Of a stretch of 64,000 nucleotides of DNA, positions 1 to 8,798 are shown in pieces. Each line of letters starts with the position of its first letter. Positions within the stretch are counted from its first letter, which is position 1. The notes beneath the pieces are model-generated. The model was not told where the DNA came from. It ran no database searches and saw only the letters and a list, made by a program, of their open reading frames with translations. The position numbers and the translations under genes were made by a program. The DNA lies in contig OW818665.1 of assembly GCA_942493045.1 (NCBI GenBank), positions 496,001 to 560,000 of the forward strand. The letters run 5' to 3'. The stretch is from Teretinema sp942493045 (GTDB lineage Bacteria > Spirochaetota > Spirochaetia > Treponematales > Treponemataceae).

Positions 1-22
1 TTGTTCAATAAGGAGTTTCAAT

Positions 23-208
23 ATGGATCAAGATAGTAAATATACCATATTATTTAAATCCCTCGAGGTTTTCCGGGAAGATGAAAAGAATAATAATATA
101 TATCAGATAATAGAGCAAAGTAATTTAATAAAAGACCAATATGATTATTTAAAACAATTTTGCGTATCTGATGAAGTAACTGAAAATATTGGTTTTACCA
201 GAACATAA
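23..208 (+). CDS. small hypothetical protein
   Basis: A 61-residue acidic protein that I do not recognise. The ATG follows an AAGGAGT ribosome binding site (10-16) at normal spacing. No signal peptide, membrane segment or cysteine motif is visible; it is rich in Asp, Glu, Lys and Asn, as in a small soluble helical protein. It is the only gene in a cassette whose 5' end lies outside the window and whose attC starts 25 bp downstream. It could be real or a remnant of a longer gene. Confidence 0.55.
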   Translation: MDQDSKYTILFKSLEVFREDEKNNNIYQIIEQSNLIKDQYDYLKQFCVSDEVTENIGFTRT

Positions 209-232
209 CTTCCAAGTACACTCAAAAAAGGC

Positions 233-343
233 ACCTAACAACTGCTTCAACCTGACTCGGCTATTGTCACACTTTGTGCTTTCGTGCTTCGCACGGCACA
301 AAGTGCGCCAATGTACGCCTCGCAGGTTAAGCAAATGTTCTAC
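233..343 (+). other. attC site 1
   Basis: R'' ACCTAAC, R' GTTCTAC; strand exchange expected after G337. Arms CTGCTTCAACCTGA / CAGGTTAAGCAAA; inner stem CACTTTGTGC / GCACAAAGTG. Leader hairpin GaCGC(TTC)GCGC follows. Confidence 0.95.
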
Positions 344-389
344 GGACGCTTCGCGCAAATGTTGATTTTAATTCTATAAGGAACTTTGA

Positions 390-956
390 ATGGAATATCT
401 CAAATTATTTCTTACATCTTTTTTATCTTCATCAATCGTTATTGGATTATTTGTATTTTTAACAAAAAAAATAATCTCAAAAGAAGTTGAATTAATATTT
501 ACTAAAAAAAACATGATCACTAATCATGATGTTGAACGCTCGTTCAAATATGATGATATTATAACTGATACATGTTTTGGTATTTATCCAGAAATGTTAG
601 AGATGGCATATAGAATAAAAAGATCATTCGATAATTCGATTAATGAAGATTTGGCAATTAAATGGAAATCTGATATAAAACAATTATTAGTGTTGTTTCA
701 AGAAAATATGATCAAGTATCGCGCTTTTATTCACAATGCAATATTTGATGAAATGCATCTTTTTAAACGTTCAGCTCAAGATATAATGATATATTATGAT
801 ATCTTAACACGAGAGGAATTTCAATTCGATATCAATAAGAATTTAGAATTTAGGAATGAAATTGTATTAAAGTATAATCTTCTAGTTAATAATTTTAAAA
901 AGCTAGAACAAATTATTAGGCTTGAGTTAAATAAAATGAGAACAATTCATGTATGA
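390..956 (+). CDS. membrane-anchored hypothetical protein
   Basis: 188 residues, not recognised. One hydrophobic helix at about residues 5-25 would anchor it in the inner membrane; the rest is charged, predicted helical and soluble. ATG is preceded by AAGGAAC. Its last 8 bp overlap the start of the HPr gene in the same cassette (ATGTATGA), so the two are probably translationally coupled. The coupling suggests a link to phosphotransfer signalling, but no domain confirms this. Confidence 0.7.
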   Translation: MEYLKLFLTSFLSSSIVIGLFVFLTKKIISKEVELIFTKKNMITNHDVERSFKYDDIITDTCFGIYPEMLEMAYRIKRSFDNSINEDLAIKWKSDIKQLLVLFQENMIKYRAFIHNAIFDEMHLFKRSAQDIMIYYDILTREEFQFDINKNLEFRNEIVLKYNLLVNNFKKLEQIIRLELNKMRTIHV

Positions 957-1215
957 ACAAACAGTTATAACACTTAATCGAGCTGGCGCACATTCAAGAC
1001 CAAGTGCATTAATTGTTCAGGTAGCAGCAAGATATAAAAGTAATATTATTTTGATAAAAAATTGTGAAATCGCAAATGCTAAATCTATCATGGGTGTTGT
1101 AACACTTGGAATATGCCATAGAGATCAGGTTAAGATTCGTGCAGATGGGATAGATGAGAAAGAAGCTGTTGAAGCATTGGTAAAAATATTTAATGATCGA
1201 TTTGAAGATTTATAA
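949..1215 (+). CDS. ptsH: HPr-family phosphocarrier protein
   Basis: 88 residues, the full usual length of HPr, the phosphocarrier between enzyme I and sugar-specific EII proteins of the phosphotransferase system. The active-site histidine is at the canonical position 15 in a GAHSRPSA motif (usual form GLHARPA), and the regulatory serine is at position 46 in AKSIMGVVTLG, the site used by HPr kinase. Both key residues are kept, so it may be functional or act as a decoy or regulator. It overlaps the preceding gene by 8 bp. HPr is normally chromosomal beside ptsI, so a cassette copy is unusual. Confidence 0.9.
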   Translation: MYEQTVITLNRAGAHSRPSALIVQVAARYKSNIILIKNCEIANAKSIMGVVTLGICHRDQVKIRADGIDEKEAVEALVKIFNDRFEDL

Positions 1216-1223
1216 AAAAAAAC

Positions 1224-1336
1224 GTAGAACAACTGCTTCAACCTGACATTGCTACTGTCACGTTTCTTGCACTTGCTGCGCTCGCTGGCAAGAAACGCGC
1301 CAGCTTAACGCAATGCAGGTTAAGCAAATGTTAGAA
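1224..1336 (+). other. attC site 2
   Basis: R'' GTAGAAC (exact complement of the cassette's start), R' GTTAGAA; exchange after G1330. Inner stem GTTTCTTGC / GCAAGAAAC. One of only two sites not followed by a leader hairpin. Confidence 0.95.
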
Positions 1337-1355
1337 AGACAAAGAGAGGTCAAAA

Positions 1356-2360
1356 ATGAAAAAGAAAGCATTACTCCACATTTTAATAATATTAACATGT
1401 TTCACTATTTGTTCTGAAGAACTTCCTTCTTTTTTTCAAGCTTCTAATTGGTATACCTTAGGTGAAGAAAAAAATGTTTATACTAATAATACTCTTGATC
1501 TTGAAAACTCAGCATGGTCGCTTCCGGTCTATTCAAAACTCATTTTTTTGAATGGATTCTATGCTCTTGGTTCTCCCTGGTCTGGAATAGATTCTTTTGG
1601 TAAGTATACAGTCTCGGGAAAAACTGTAAAGCTATTTCCGGAATTGGAAATGTTTCGTTGGGATGAACCCTATATCATTAGTGAATTACATTTAACAACA
1701 TCTGATAGAATCACTGAAAATGGTTCGCAACTGTTGATTGATAGTGAAGATACTATTCAATTTTATGGTTATGAATACCCTGAAAAACCTTCTTACGTGG
1801 TATTAAATAAAATACCATGCACTCCTGTACATATTCCAATAAGACTGCTTAAGAATAATTATTTATATGCTTTACCAACAGAGAATTCTAAAAATTTATT
1901 TGATCCAACTAATTATTATGGAAATAAAGCAACTTCTGCGTATGCAAGTATAATTTACATTCCAATCGATGAAAACATTGATTGGGTTAAAGTATCAATA
2001 GATTTTAGTAATTCAGAACCAGTAGATGGCGGTGGTCCATTTTATAGTGGCTGGATTAGAAGAGGTTGTTTTTCAGAGGTTATTAATCATTCCATGCTTA
2101 TTATTTCTGATAATTTAAGATTAAGAAGTAAGCCGAGTTTGGAAGATGACTCGGAAATAGTTAGATTATTGAGAAAATGGTCTATAGTAAAAATAGTTGA
2201 AATTGGTTCTTTTGTAGATCGTATTAGCGAAATAGAAAGTAAATGGTATAAGGTTCAGTTAGATGATGGAACGCAAGGGTGGATCTTTGGTGGCTATGCT
2301 AAACAATTTGATTCTGAAGATGAATTAAATGAACTAAAAGCGAAGTATAGAAACTTTTAA
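1356..2360 (+). CDS. secreted protein with C-terminal bacterial SH3 domain
   Basis: 334 residues with an N-terminal signal sequence (KKK followed by a hydrophobic stretch to about residue 20). The middle is unrecognised. Residues about 247-316 form an SH3b-type domain (DNLRLRSKPS, then a WYKVQLDDG strand and GWIFGGY end). SH3b domains usually bind peptidoglycan or act as targeting modules in exported proteins. GAGAGG precedes the ATG. A second cassette protein at 43370 has a similar SH3b domain, but at its N-terminus. Likely periplasmic or surface exposed. Confidence 0.75.
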   Translation: MKKKALLHILIILTCFTICSEELPSFFQASNWYTLGEEKNVYTNNTLDLENSAWSLPVYSKLIFLNGFYALGSPWSGIDSFGKYTVSGKTVKLFPELEMFRWDEPYIISELHLTTSDRITENGSQLLIDSEDTIQFYGYEYPEKPSYVVLNKIPCTPVHIPIRLLKNNYLYALPTENSKNLFDPTNYYGNKATSAYASIIYIPIDENIDWVKVSIDFSNSEPVDGGGPFYSGWIRRGCFSEVINHSMLIISDNLRLRSKPSLEDDSEIVRLLRKWSIVKIVEIGSFVDRISEIESKWYKVQLDDGTQGWIFGGYAKQFDSEDELNELKAKYRNF

Positions 2361-2376
2361 ATTTTGAAAATGTGCT

Positions 2377-2494
2377 TTCTAACAACTGCTTCGAGCGGAC
2401 ATTGCCTTTGTCATAAAACTTGCTGTCGCTACGCTCGGCAAGTTTTACGCCAAACCCTTCGGGTGCGGCAATGCAGCTCAAGCAAATGTTGGAT
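2377..2494 (+). other. attC site 3
   Basis: R'' TTCTAAC, R' GTTGGAT; exchange after G2488. Arms of the CGAGCGGA / GCAGCTCAAG type; inner stem AAAACTTGC / GCAAGTTTT. Side hairpin is ACCC(TTC)GGGT, a compensated variant of the common GCCC/GGGC. Leader GaCGC(TGC)GCGC follows. Confidence 0.95.
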
Positions 2495-2672
2495 TGACGC
2501 TGCGCGCGCGGATTAAGAAACGGTTGCTACTAATCACAAAAAAATGATGTATTATAACAACTAAGACTGGAAAATTTATTAACTTAATAACCATAACAAA
2601 TAAAAAAGAGAAAGTTATATTTCCAACTATTTGCAAAAGATAAAATTGAAATGATCAGATTATGAGGTTATA

Positions 2673-3068
2673 ATGAAAAAAGATTTGTTAGTTGAAAATA
2701 TGAATGTTCGTCAAAGAGAAGACGAAGGGTATAGGAAATGGTTTTTAAATTCTTTTTTTGAAATAATATTATGGTATAAAGCAAACAAAAAAGATTTTAT
2801 TGGATTTCAATTCTGTTATTCCAGAAATACCAATGAAAGAGCCTTTACCTGGACAAATGAATATGTAAGCAATAGGTTGGTTTCAGACACATTTTTTGAA
2901 AAAGGTATTTCACATATGAGTACAGGTGTGTTAAAAGGTGAGGGTGGGGTTATTTCTGAAGAAATTATTAACAAATTTGATTTAGAATCTGAGATACTTG
3001 GGGAAGAAATTAAGACCTTTATTATTGGAAAAATAAGAGATTATAACAATAAATTATTGAAGAAATAG
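2673..3068 (+). CDS. hypothetical protein
   Basis: 131 residues, not recognised. A soluble mixed alpha/beta pattern with several aromatic residues, no signal peptide or membrane helix. The preceding 178 bp (2495-2672) are AT-rich, with no gene visible, and could hold a promoter. A weak GAGG-like ribosome site (2663-2666) precedes the ATG. It is the only gene of its cassette. Confidence 0.6.
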   Translation: MKKDLLVENMNVRQREDEGYRKWFLNSFFEIILWYKANKKDFIGFQFCYSRNTNERAFTWTNEYVSNRLVSDTFFEKGISHMSTGVLKGEGGVISEEIINKFDLESEILGEEIKTFIIGKIRDYNNKLLKK

Positions 3069-3073
3069 AAGAA

Positions 3074-3186
3074 ATCCAACAACTGCTTCAACCTGACATT
3101 GCTACTGTCACGTTTCTTGCACTCGCTGCGCTCGCTGGCAAGAAACGCGCCAGCTTAACGCAATGCAGGTTAAGCAAATGTTAGAT
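3074..3186 (+). other. attC site 4
   Basis: R'' ATCCAAC, R' GTTAGAT; exchange after G3180. Inner stem GTTTCTTGC / GCAAGAAAC. Leader GaCCC(TTC)GGGC follows. Confidence 0.95.
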
Positions 3187-3209
3187 TGACCCTTCGGGCC
3201 GAGGAAAAA

Positions 3210-3827
3210 ATGAGAATACTTGAAAGCATTAAAAATAAAAAAAAATATATTCCACACATATATAAAGCTTTCCCCGATGAATATCATGAAGATGTTGAAA
3301 TAGCTATTAATGCTTTATCGTTTAATAATATATTTGTTAACACCCCTGAAAGAGGATTATATAAAGTTAGAATATTAATGTCAGACGATGGAATCATAAC
3401 CAATTTAAATAATGGTAGTATATATATACCCGCTAGAACTTATTTTGAAATACCAAAAAAGGAAATAGAGGAAAAATTATCGTTTAAACAAAAGACAATA
3501 TTAAACTGTTTGTTTTCAAGATATTATGATGGATATGAAAGGCAGAAAAGAGTTCGAGAATTATTAAAAACAACAGAAGAATTTGCTGGAATCTATGTTT
3601 TATCTTTAATTGGTGATTATGTAGTTGAAATACTGCAAGAAATCAATAATGGATTAGTGGAAGAAAATATTTCAATTTATCAAAATATTATTAAAATGAA
3701 TAAAAAATATTGGGAATCCACAAAAAGTAGGAATATTAGTTACTGGAATGAATATTATAGGCTTTCGAATTGCGAAAAACTAAATCAATATATTGGAACT
3801 GAAATAATAAGAAGAATAGAAGGATAA
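3210..3827 (+). CDS. hypothetical protein
   Basis: 205 residues, not recognised. I chose the ATG at 3210 because GAGG lies directly upstream (3201-3204); an in-frame TTG at 3186 is inside the attC R' core and lacks a ribosome site. The N-terminal 60 residues look like a small helical DNA-binding fold (DVEIAINALSFNNIF, with a strand after it), and the C-terminus is long and helical with many Tyr and Asn. A winged-helix role is possible but unproven. Confidence 0.6.
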   Translation: MRILESIKNKKKYIPHIYKAFPDEYHEDVEIAINALSFNNIFVNTPERGLYKVRILMSDDGIITNLNNGSIYIPARTYFEIPKKEIEEKLSFKQKTILNCLFSRYYDGYERQKRVRELLKTTEEFAGIYVLSLIGDYVVEILQEINNGLVEENISIYQNIIKMNKKYWESTKSRNISYWNEYYRLSNCEKLNQYIGTEIIRRIEG

Positions 3828-3829
3828 AA

Positions 3830-3945
3830 ATCTAACAACTGCTTCAACCTGACTCGGCTATTGTCACACTTTTTGCTTGTCGTCGCTTCGCTCCTCGGCA
3901 AAAAGTGCGCCAATATACGCCTCGCAGGTTAAGCAAATGTTAGGT
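3830..3945 (+). other. attC site 5
   Basis: R'' ATCTAAC, R' GTTAGGT; exchange after G3939. Inner stem CACTTTTTGC / GCAAAAAGTG. Leader CaCGCC(TTC)GGCGG follows, a C-G version of the usual G-C closing pair. Confidence 0.95.
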
Positions 3946-4029
3946 ACACGCCTTCGGCGGGCGAGGAAAAATAAACATAAATAATTCATTAAAATAAATG
4001 GTTGTAAATAACTATTTGTAGGATTACCA

Positions 4030-4707
4030 ATGATAAATAGGTTGAAAAATAAAATATTGTTACTTTCATTTTTAGTTTTAATTATAATCATTAATTTGCC
4101 TTATATTTATACATTTAATAATGGATTTTCAAATAATAGTAGTGATTGGTCAAATTACTCTTCATATATATCTGGTTTGATAAATCCAATAATTTCTTTA
4201 ATTGGTATTTATTTAATATTTATGGAGTATACAAAATCAATAAAAAATAGAGATGAAGACAAAGTTTTAAAACGATTAGAGTATGTTGAGAATGATTTAA
4301 CAAAAGTACTTCAGCAAAATATAAATTATATTGCAATTAATGATGAATCTACTGCAACATTAATGCAATTCCTTCGTTATTCAAAAAAACAAAAATTTAA
4401 AAGTATTACAATACTTCGTGGCGGAATGTTTGTGTCAACTGATTTATCTTTCGATATAGTTAAGATTTTTTGCTACTTGAATTTACTCTTTATAGAAATT
4501 AATCAATTGGATGCATCTTTTCAAAATTATTATGAGTTAAAATATTACGATCTTCTTGAGTCATTGTTTTCTGATTTGTTCTATGTTGAAAATATAAGAA
4601 ATAAAGAAAGCATTTCAAATAATGAAACTTATAAGACATCAGCTACATTATTAATAAGTAAATGGGAAAAAATAAAGAAAAATTACCTAACAACTGCTTC
4701 AACCTGA
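4030..4707 (+). CDS. membrane protein, possible abortive-infection type
   Basis: 225 residues. Two transmembrane helices at about 9-27 and 48-68 are followed by a charged helical region and a soluble C-terminal domain. This layout resembles the two-helix putative phage abortive-infection (PutAbiC-like) proteins, but I see no diagnostic motif, so that is a weak suggestion. The reading frame runs into attC 6, which supplies the last residues LTTAST and the TGA stop. Confidence 0.6.
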   Translation: MINRLKNKILLLSFLVLIIIINLPYIYTFNNGFSNNSSDWSNYSSYISGLINPIISLIGIYLIFMEYTKSIKNRDEDKVLKRLEYVENDLTKVLQQNINYIAINDESTATLMQFLRYSKKQKFKSITILRGGMFVSTDLSFDIVKIFCYLNLLFIEINQLDASFQNYYELKYYDLLESLFSDLFYVENIRNKESISNNETYKTSATLLISKWEKIKKNYLTTAST

Positions 4708-4797
4708 CATTGCTACTGTCACGTTTCTTGCACTCGCTACGCTCGCTGGCAAGAAACGCGCCAGCTTAACGCAATGCAGGTTAAGCAAATGTTAGAT
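4685..4797 (+). other. attC site 6
   Basis: R'' ACCTAAC, R' GTTAGAT; exchange after G4791. Overlaps the 3' end of the preceding gene. Inner stem GTTTCTTGC / GCAAGAAAC. Leader GaCGCC(TTC)GGCGC follows. Confidence 0.95.
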
Positions 4798-4826
4798 GGA
4801 CGCCTTCGGCGCATAAAGGATTTATA

Positions 4827-5654
4827 ATGAAGAAAATATTTTGTCTCTATTTTTCTATTTTTTCACTTGTAACAGTTTTTTCTACATCAATTCAAGATCT
4901 GTTTTTTAATGCTGTATTTAATGGAAATATAGCTGAAGTAGAAAAATATTTGATATTAGGCGCTGACCCTAATATAAAAAATGAACATGGTATGCCTGTA
5001 ATTGCGTATGCAGCTGGATCAGAAAACATTGAACTTGTAAAATTACTAATACAATATAATGCAGATTTAAATAGCAGAAATAATGAAGGTGCATCTGCAT
5101 TGCATTATGCAGTTATCGAAGGTAATACTGAGTTAATAACTTTATTGCTTAATAATGGATCGGACGTAAATGCAATAGATAAATATGTACAAACGCCATT
5201 ATTTATTTCTGTACAAAAGAAAGATGCCATTATTACACGTTTATTAATCTCAAATGGTGCACATCTTAATATTAGAAACAATAATGACTTTACACCATTA
5301 ATGTTAGCTTCTCAATTAAATGATATTGAAGGTGTTAAAATAATGCTTGAATATCAAGCAGATATGGAAATTGTAAGAAGCCGTGGTGGAACCGCTTTGG
5401 CATTTGCATCAGATAAAGGTAATTTGGAAATAGTAAAGTTACTTATTTTAAATGGAGCAAATATCAATTCTGTTGATACAGAGATGCGAATAACGCCACT
5501 TATTGATGCTGTATATATGAATAAGATAGAAATTGTTGAATACTTACTTGAAATGGGCGCGGATAAAGAAATTATTGATATTAATGGTAAAAAGGCAATT
5601 GACTATGCAAAACAAAGACGAAATTCTAGGCTTGTTGAATTATTATCAAATTAG
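4827..5654 (+). CDS. exported ankyrin-repeat protein
   Basis: 275 residues with a signal sequence (about residues 1-21) and then ankyrin repeats to the C-terminus, about eight units of 33-34 residues. Each unit has the usual pattern of a Pro or Ala loop, two short helices (for example NIELVKLLIQ) and a G-A-D/N-hydrophobic-N turn. Ankyrin arrays bind other proteins; with a signal peptide this one would act in the periplasm or outside. AAAGGAT precedes the ATG. Ankyrin proteins are common in host-associated bacteria, but the partner is unknown. Confidence 0.9.
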   Translation: MKKIFCLYFSIFSLVTVFSTSIQDLFFNAVFNGNIAEVEKYLILGADPNIKNEHGMPVIAYAAGSENIELVKLLIQYNADLNSRNNEGASALHYAVIEGNTELITLLLNNGSDVNAIDKYVQTPLFISVQKKDAIITRLLISNGAHLNIRNNNDFTPLMLASQLNDIEGVKIMLEYQADMEIVRSRGGTALAFASDKGNLEIVKLLILNGANINSVDTEMRITPLIDAVYMNKIEIVEYLLEMGADKEIIDINGKKAIDYAKQRRNSRLVELLSN

Positions 5655-5655
5655 C

Positions 5656-5773
5656 ATCTAACAACTGCTTCGAGCGGACATTGCCTTTGTCATAAAACTT
5701 GCTGTCGCTACGCTCGGCAAGTTTTACGCCAAGCCCTTTGGGCACGGCAATGCAGCTCAAGCAAATGTTAGGT
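5656..5773 (+). other. attC site 7
   Basis: R'' ATCTAAC, R' GTTAGGT; exchange after G5767. CGAGCGGA / GCAGCTCAAG arms; inner stem AAAACTTGC / GCAAGTTTT. Leader CaCGCC(TTC)GGCGG follows. Confidence 0.95.
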
Positions 5774-5825
5774 ACACGCCTTCGGCGGGCGATGAAAAAA
5801 ACATTAATAATTATCTGGAGATACA

Positions 5826-6509
5826 ATGAAAACAGTTGGTTTGATTGGTGGTATGAGTTGGGAATCAACAATTCCATATTATGAAATAATCAATAAAGGT
5901 ATTAATACACAACTTGGGAAAAATCATTCTGCAAAGTGTATTGTGTATTCTGTAGATTTTCAAGAAATAGAGGAATTACAATACTCTGGTGATTGGGATC
6001 AATTAAACAAAATAATAATAGACGCTGGTTTATGTTTGAAGGCGGCAGGTGCTGATTTTATTGTATTATGTACAAATACAATGCATAAAGTAGTGAATAA
6101 TTTTGATAATATTGTTGGAATACCCTTGCTTCATATTACTGATGCAATTGGTCAAAATATTAACAAGTTTGGAATTAAAAAAGTTGGTTTGTTGGGTACG
6201 GTTTTTACAATGGAACAAGATTTCTATAAACAAAGACTAATAAATCAGTATAATCTAGAAGTTGTTATCCCTCAGAAAAATGATCGTGAAGTAATAAATG
6301 AAATCATATATAAAGAATTAGTAAAAGGAATAATCAAAGAATCATCAAAAGATAAATTTATAAAAATAATGGATAAAATGAAAAATGAACAAATACAGGG
6401 AATAATTCTTGGTTGTACAGAAATTGGTTTGCTTGTAAATAACTATTCATTACCATTATTTGATTCAACAAAAATACATGCTGAAAAAGCAATTGAAATG
6501 ATGTTATAA
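5826..6509 (+). CDS. aspartate/glutamate racemase family protein
   Basis: 227 residues, the usual length for the family. It would interconvert L- and D-amino acids without a cofactor using two cysteines, here C82 in LCTNTMH and C197 in LGCTEI. The N-terminal VGLIGGMSWEST motif is typical of the YgeA/RacX branch, which racemises several amino acids. Both catalytic cysteines are present, so it looks active. D-amino acids serve in peptidoglycan and biofilm signalling. It is the only gene of its cassette; CTGGAGA precedes the ATG. Confidence 0.9.
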   Translation: MKTVGLIGGMSWESTIPYYEIINKGINTQLGKNHSAKCIVYSVDFQEIEELQYSGDWDQLNKIIIDAGLCLKAAGADFIVLCTNTMHKVVNNFDNIVGIPLLHITDAIGQNINKFGIKKVGLLGTVFTMEQDFYKQRLINQYNLEVVIPQKNDREVINEIIYKELVKGIIKESSKDKFIKIMDKMKNEQIQGIILGCTEIGLLVNNYSLPLFDSTKIHAEKAIEMML

Positions 6510-6516
6510 AAAAATT

Positions 6517-6638
6517 ACCTAACAACTGCTTCAACCTGATATTTTCTTTGTCACATTTTGTGCTGTCGCTGCGCTCCTAACGCACAAAATGCGCCAAGCC
6601 CTTCGGGCGCGAAAATACAGGTTAAGCAAATGTTCTAC
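6517..6638 (+). other. attC site 8
   Basis: R'' ACCTAAC, R' GTTCTAC; exchange after G6632. Inner stem CATTTTGTGC / GCACAAAATG. Leader GaCCC(TTC)GGGC follows. Confidence 0.95.
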
Positions 6639-6668
6639 GGACCCTTCGGGCTGAGGAAAAAGTAATTT

Positions 6669-7559
6669 ATGAATATCAAATATTCTTTTAATGAAGAAAT
6701 ACAAAATATTCTGAATGGTTATCATTCATTGTTAGCTTTGCATATTGATAAGGGTATGAATTCATTTGATTATTTTGAAAAGTCTTTATATTTTAATGGG
6801 AATTATAATTCATTATTTTTACTCTTTAGGAATATTATTGCTTTTGCGGATTCAATTTCAATCCTAGTCAAATATTCAGCTCCTGAGGGAATTCAACCTA
6901 TTTTACGAACTTTATATGAATACAAAATAAATTTGAAATATATGCTTATTGATAATATTAAAAGGCGGTCGGTTAATCATCAGGTTTATTTATTATTAAG
7001 AGAAATTGATAAATTTAAAAAATATGATCTAAATACCAAATTGGGACAGAAAATTTATGATAAATGGAAAAACGATAAGTTAACAAATAAAATTCCGTTT
7101 CCTAATAAAGATTCAACAGAAAATATTTGTAAAATATTAAGTCAATTAAATCAATATCCATTTATTAATTCATATACTGAAAATAAGGATTGCAATTATA
7201 AAAATTGGTTTAGCTTTGATAAAGGTCCCAAAAATATTTCTGAGTTATGTGAAATTTTAAACGAATCAATGATTTATGAATCATTTTATGGTATTTCATC
7301 TGAATTAGTTCATGGGATCGATCCTTTTAGTGAAGTGATAATTTATGAACAAAATACACCAGCTATTGAAGCTTTTCGTTCACCGGTAAATATTAAAAAA
7401 AATGTAATTCAAACGCTTGATATATTAAGTGAAATATATTCATTATTTTTTGAAAATATTCTTCCGGAATATTATGTGCGATATCAAAGATATATTAATA
7501 ATATATACTTAGATAAAAAATACCAATTATTAGATAATGTTGATATTGAAATAATTTAA
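6669..7559 (+). CDS. DUF5677-like protein
   Basis: 296 residues, soluble and mostly helical. The pattern of an Arg-Thr-Leu-Tyr-Glu helix (IQPILRTLYEYKINLKYML, around residues 77-95) followed much later by SELVHG (around 213-218) resembles the DUF5677 family, found in defence islands and integrons, function unknown. GAGG lies upstream of the ATG at rather long spacing. No catalytic motif is evident. Confidence 0.65.
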   Translation: MNIKYSFNEEIQNILNGYHSLLALHIDKGMNSFDYFEKSLYFNGNYNSLFLLFRNIIAFADSISILVKYSAPEGIQPILRTLYEYKINLKYMLIDNIKRRSVNHQVYLLLREIDKFKKYDLNTKLGQKIYDKWKNDKLTNKIPFPNKDSTENICKILSQLNQYPFINSYTENKDCNYKNWFSFDKGPKNISELCEILNESMIYESFYGISSELVHGIDPFSEVIIYEQNTPAIEAFRSPVNIKKNVIQTLDILSEIYSLFFENILPEYYVRYQRYINNIYLDKKYQLLDNVDIEII

Positions 7560-7562
7560 GAC

Positions 7563-7685
7563 GTAGAACAACTGCTTCAACCTGATATTTTCTTTGTTAC
7601 ATTTTGTGCTGTCGCTACGCTCCTGACGCACAAAATGCGCCAAGCCCTAACGGGCGCGAAAATACAGGTTAAGCAAATGTTAGAA
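7563..7685 (+). other. attC site 9
   Basis: R'' GTAGAAC, R' GTTAGAA; exchange after G7679. Inner stem CATTTTGTGC / GCACAAAATG. Side hairpin has a four-base loop, GCCC(TAAC)GGGC fashion. Leader GaCACC(TTC)GGTGC follows. Confidence 0.95.
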
Positions 7686-7988
7686 CGGACACCTTCGGTG
7701 CGGAAAAAAATACAAAAAAAATAATTTAGCTTATTGATCGATTTTTTAATTAAAGTGATAGTTGTGGTTTAATCAAATGAAATTAAATAATTAATAATTT
7801 ATTGCCTATCGGCCGGGTGTGATATCTCAGGTTTGAGTTGTGTTAGCAAATAATATTTTACTTATGATCAAATAATATATTTATATATCAGTAAGGTTTC
7901 AAAAATTATTTATAAAAAATCGATTAAGATTACCCGGTGGAGAAAAATTATATCAACTTTTTTGAAGGATATTCATTATGGAGGGGAA

Positions 7989-8597
7989 ATGAGCAGTTTA
8001 GATTTTTTTGCCATTAAACAAGATCAAAAAGACTTATTTTCTTTTATTATTAATGAAACAAATTTTTCAATTTATGAATCATACTCTAAATTTGAGGTTG
8101 AATTATTACAATTTCATTCAATTGATGAAATTGAACGAAATTATGATATCGGAAATGATAAATATGGGAATGGTACTAATATATTATTACAATTATGGAG
8201 TAAACCATTTGTAGATAATGTTAGAATCGAAAAAATAAAGCAAATAAATGGGAAGGTTGAGAGTTATAGGTATTCAATTAGAGGATTTGGATTAGTCCAG
8301 TTGTATCTCGGTGGTATATACAATCAAAGTTTGATTTCGTCTTCACATTTAGGAACTTTTGATGAAAAAAGTGCGATAAATCATGGATATCAAAATGGTG
8401 TAAATTGGGTGGAACTTAAAAAAGAATATAATAAAATATCAAATTACATTAAAAGAAATACAAAAATACAAGCTCAATCAAGATATTTACTAAAAAATGC
8501 ACATGAAAATGGAATGAGTGGATTAATACTGAAACATCAAGTATTGAAATATGAATGGAAAAAATCTGAATATGTATTAAGAAAAAAAGACGTCTAA
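7989..8597 (+). CDS. hypothetical protein
   Basis: 202 residues, not recognised. The ATG at 7989 has a strong GGAGGGG site at 7980-7986; an in-frame TTG at 7962 has none. The protein looks soluble, with beta-rich character in the middle and a helical lysine-rich C-terminus. The TAA stop lies in the R'' core of attC 10. About 300 bp upstream (7686-7988) are AT-rich and hold no gene that I can see; a promoter may lie there. Confidence 0.6.
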   Translation: MSSLDFFAIKQDQKDLFSFIINETNFSIYESYSKFEVELLQFHSIDEIERNYDIGNDKYGNGTNILLQLWSKPFVDNVRIEKIKQINGKVESYRYSIRGFGLVQLYLGGIYNQSLISSSHLGTFDEKSAINHGYQNGVNWVELKKEYNKISNYIKRNTKIQAQSRYLLKNAHENGMSGLILKHQVLKYEWKKSEYVLRKKDV

Positions 8598-8710
8598 CAA
8601 CTGCTTCAACTTGACATTTCCTGTTGTCACAATTTTTGCCAATCGCTACGCTCTGCAAAAATTGCGCCAAGCCCTTCGGGCCGGAAATGCAAGTTAAGCA
8701 AATGTTAGCC
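8592..8710 (+). other. attC site 10
   Basis: R'' GTCTAAC, R' GTTAGCC; exchange after G8704. R'' has one mismatch to the cassette start (TTCTAAC expected). Arms CAACTTGA / CAAGTT; inner stem CAATTTTTGC / GCAAAAATTG. Leader GGaCCC(TTC)GGGCC follows. Confidence 0.95.
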
Positions 8711-8798
8711 GGACCCTTCGGGCCGAAGAAAGATATTTATAATCAACCATAATTATTGGTTTCATAGTATAGTTGGTTAACTTAATGAGGTTTGCATT

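Noticed and set aside
149..358. Minus-strand open frame over attC 1 (and similar frames over most other attC sites)
   Set aside because: These frames follow the inverted-repeat structure of attC, recur with each site, have no ribosome sites and are not conserved as proteins.
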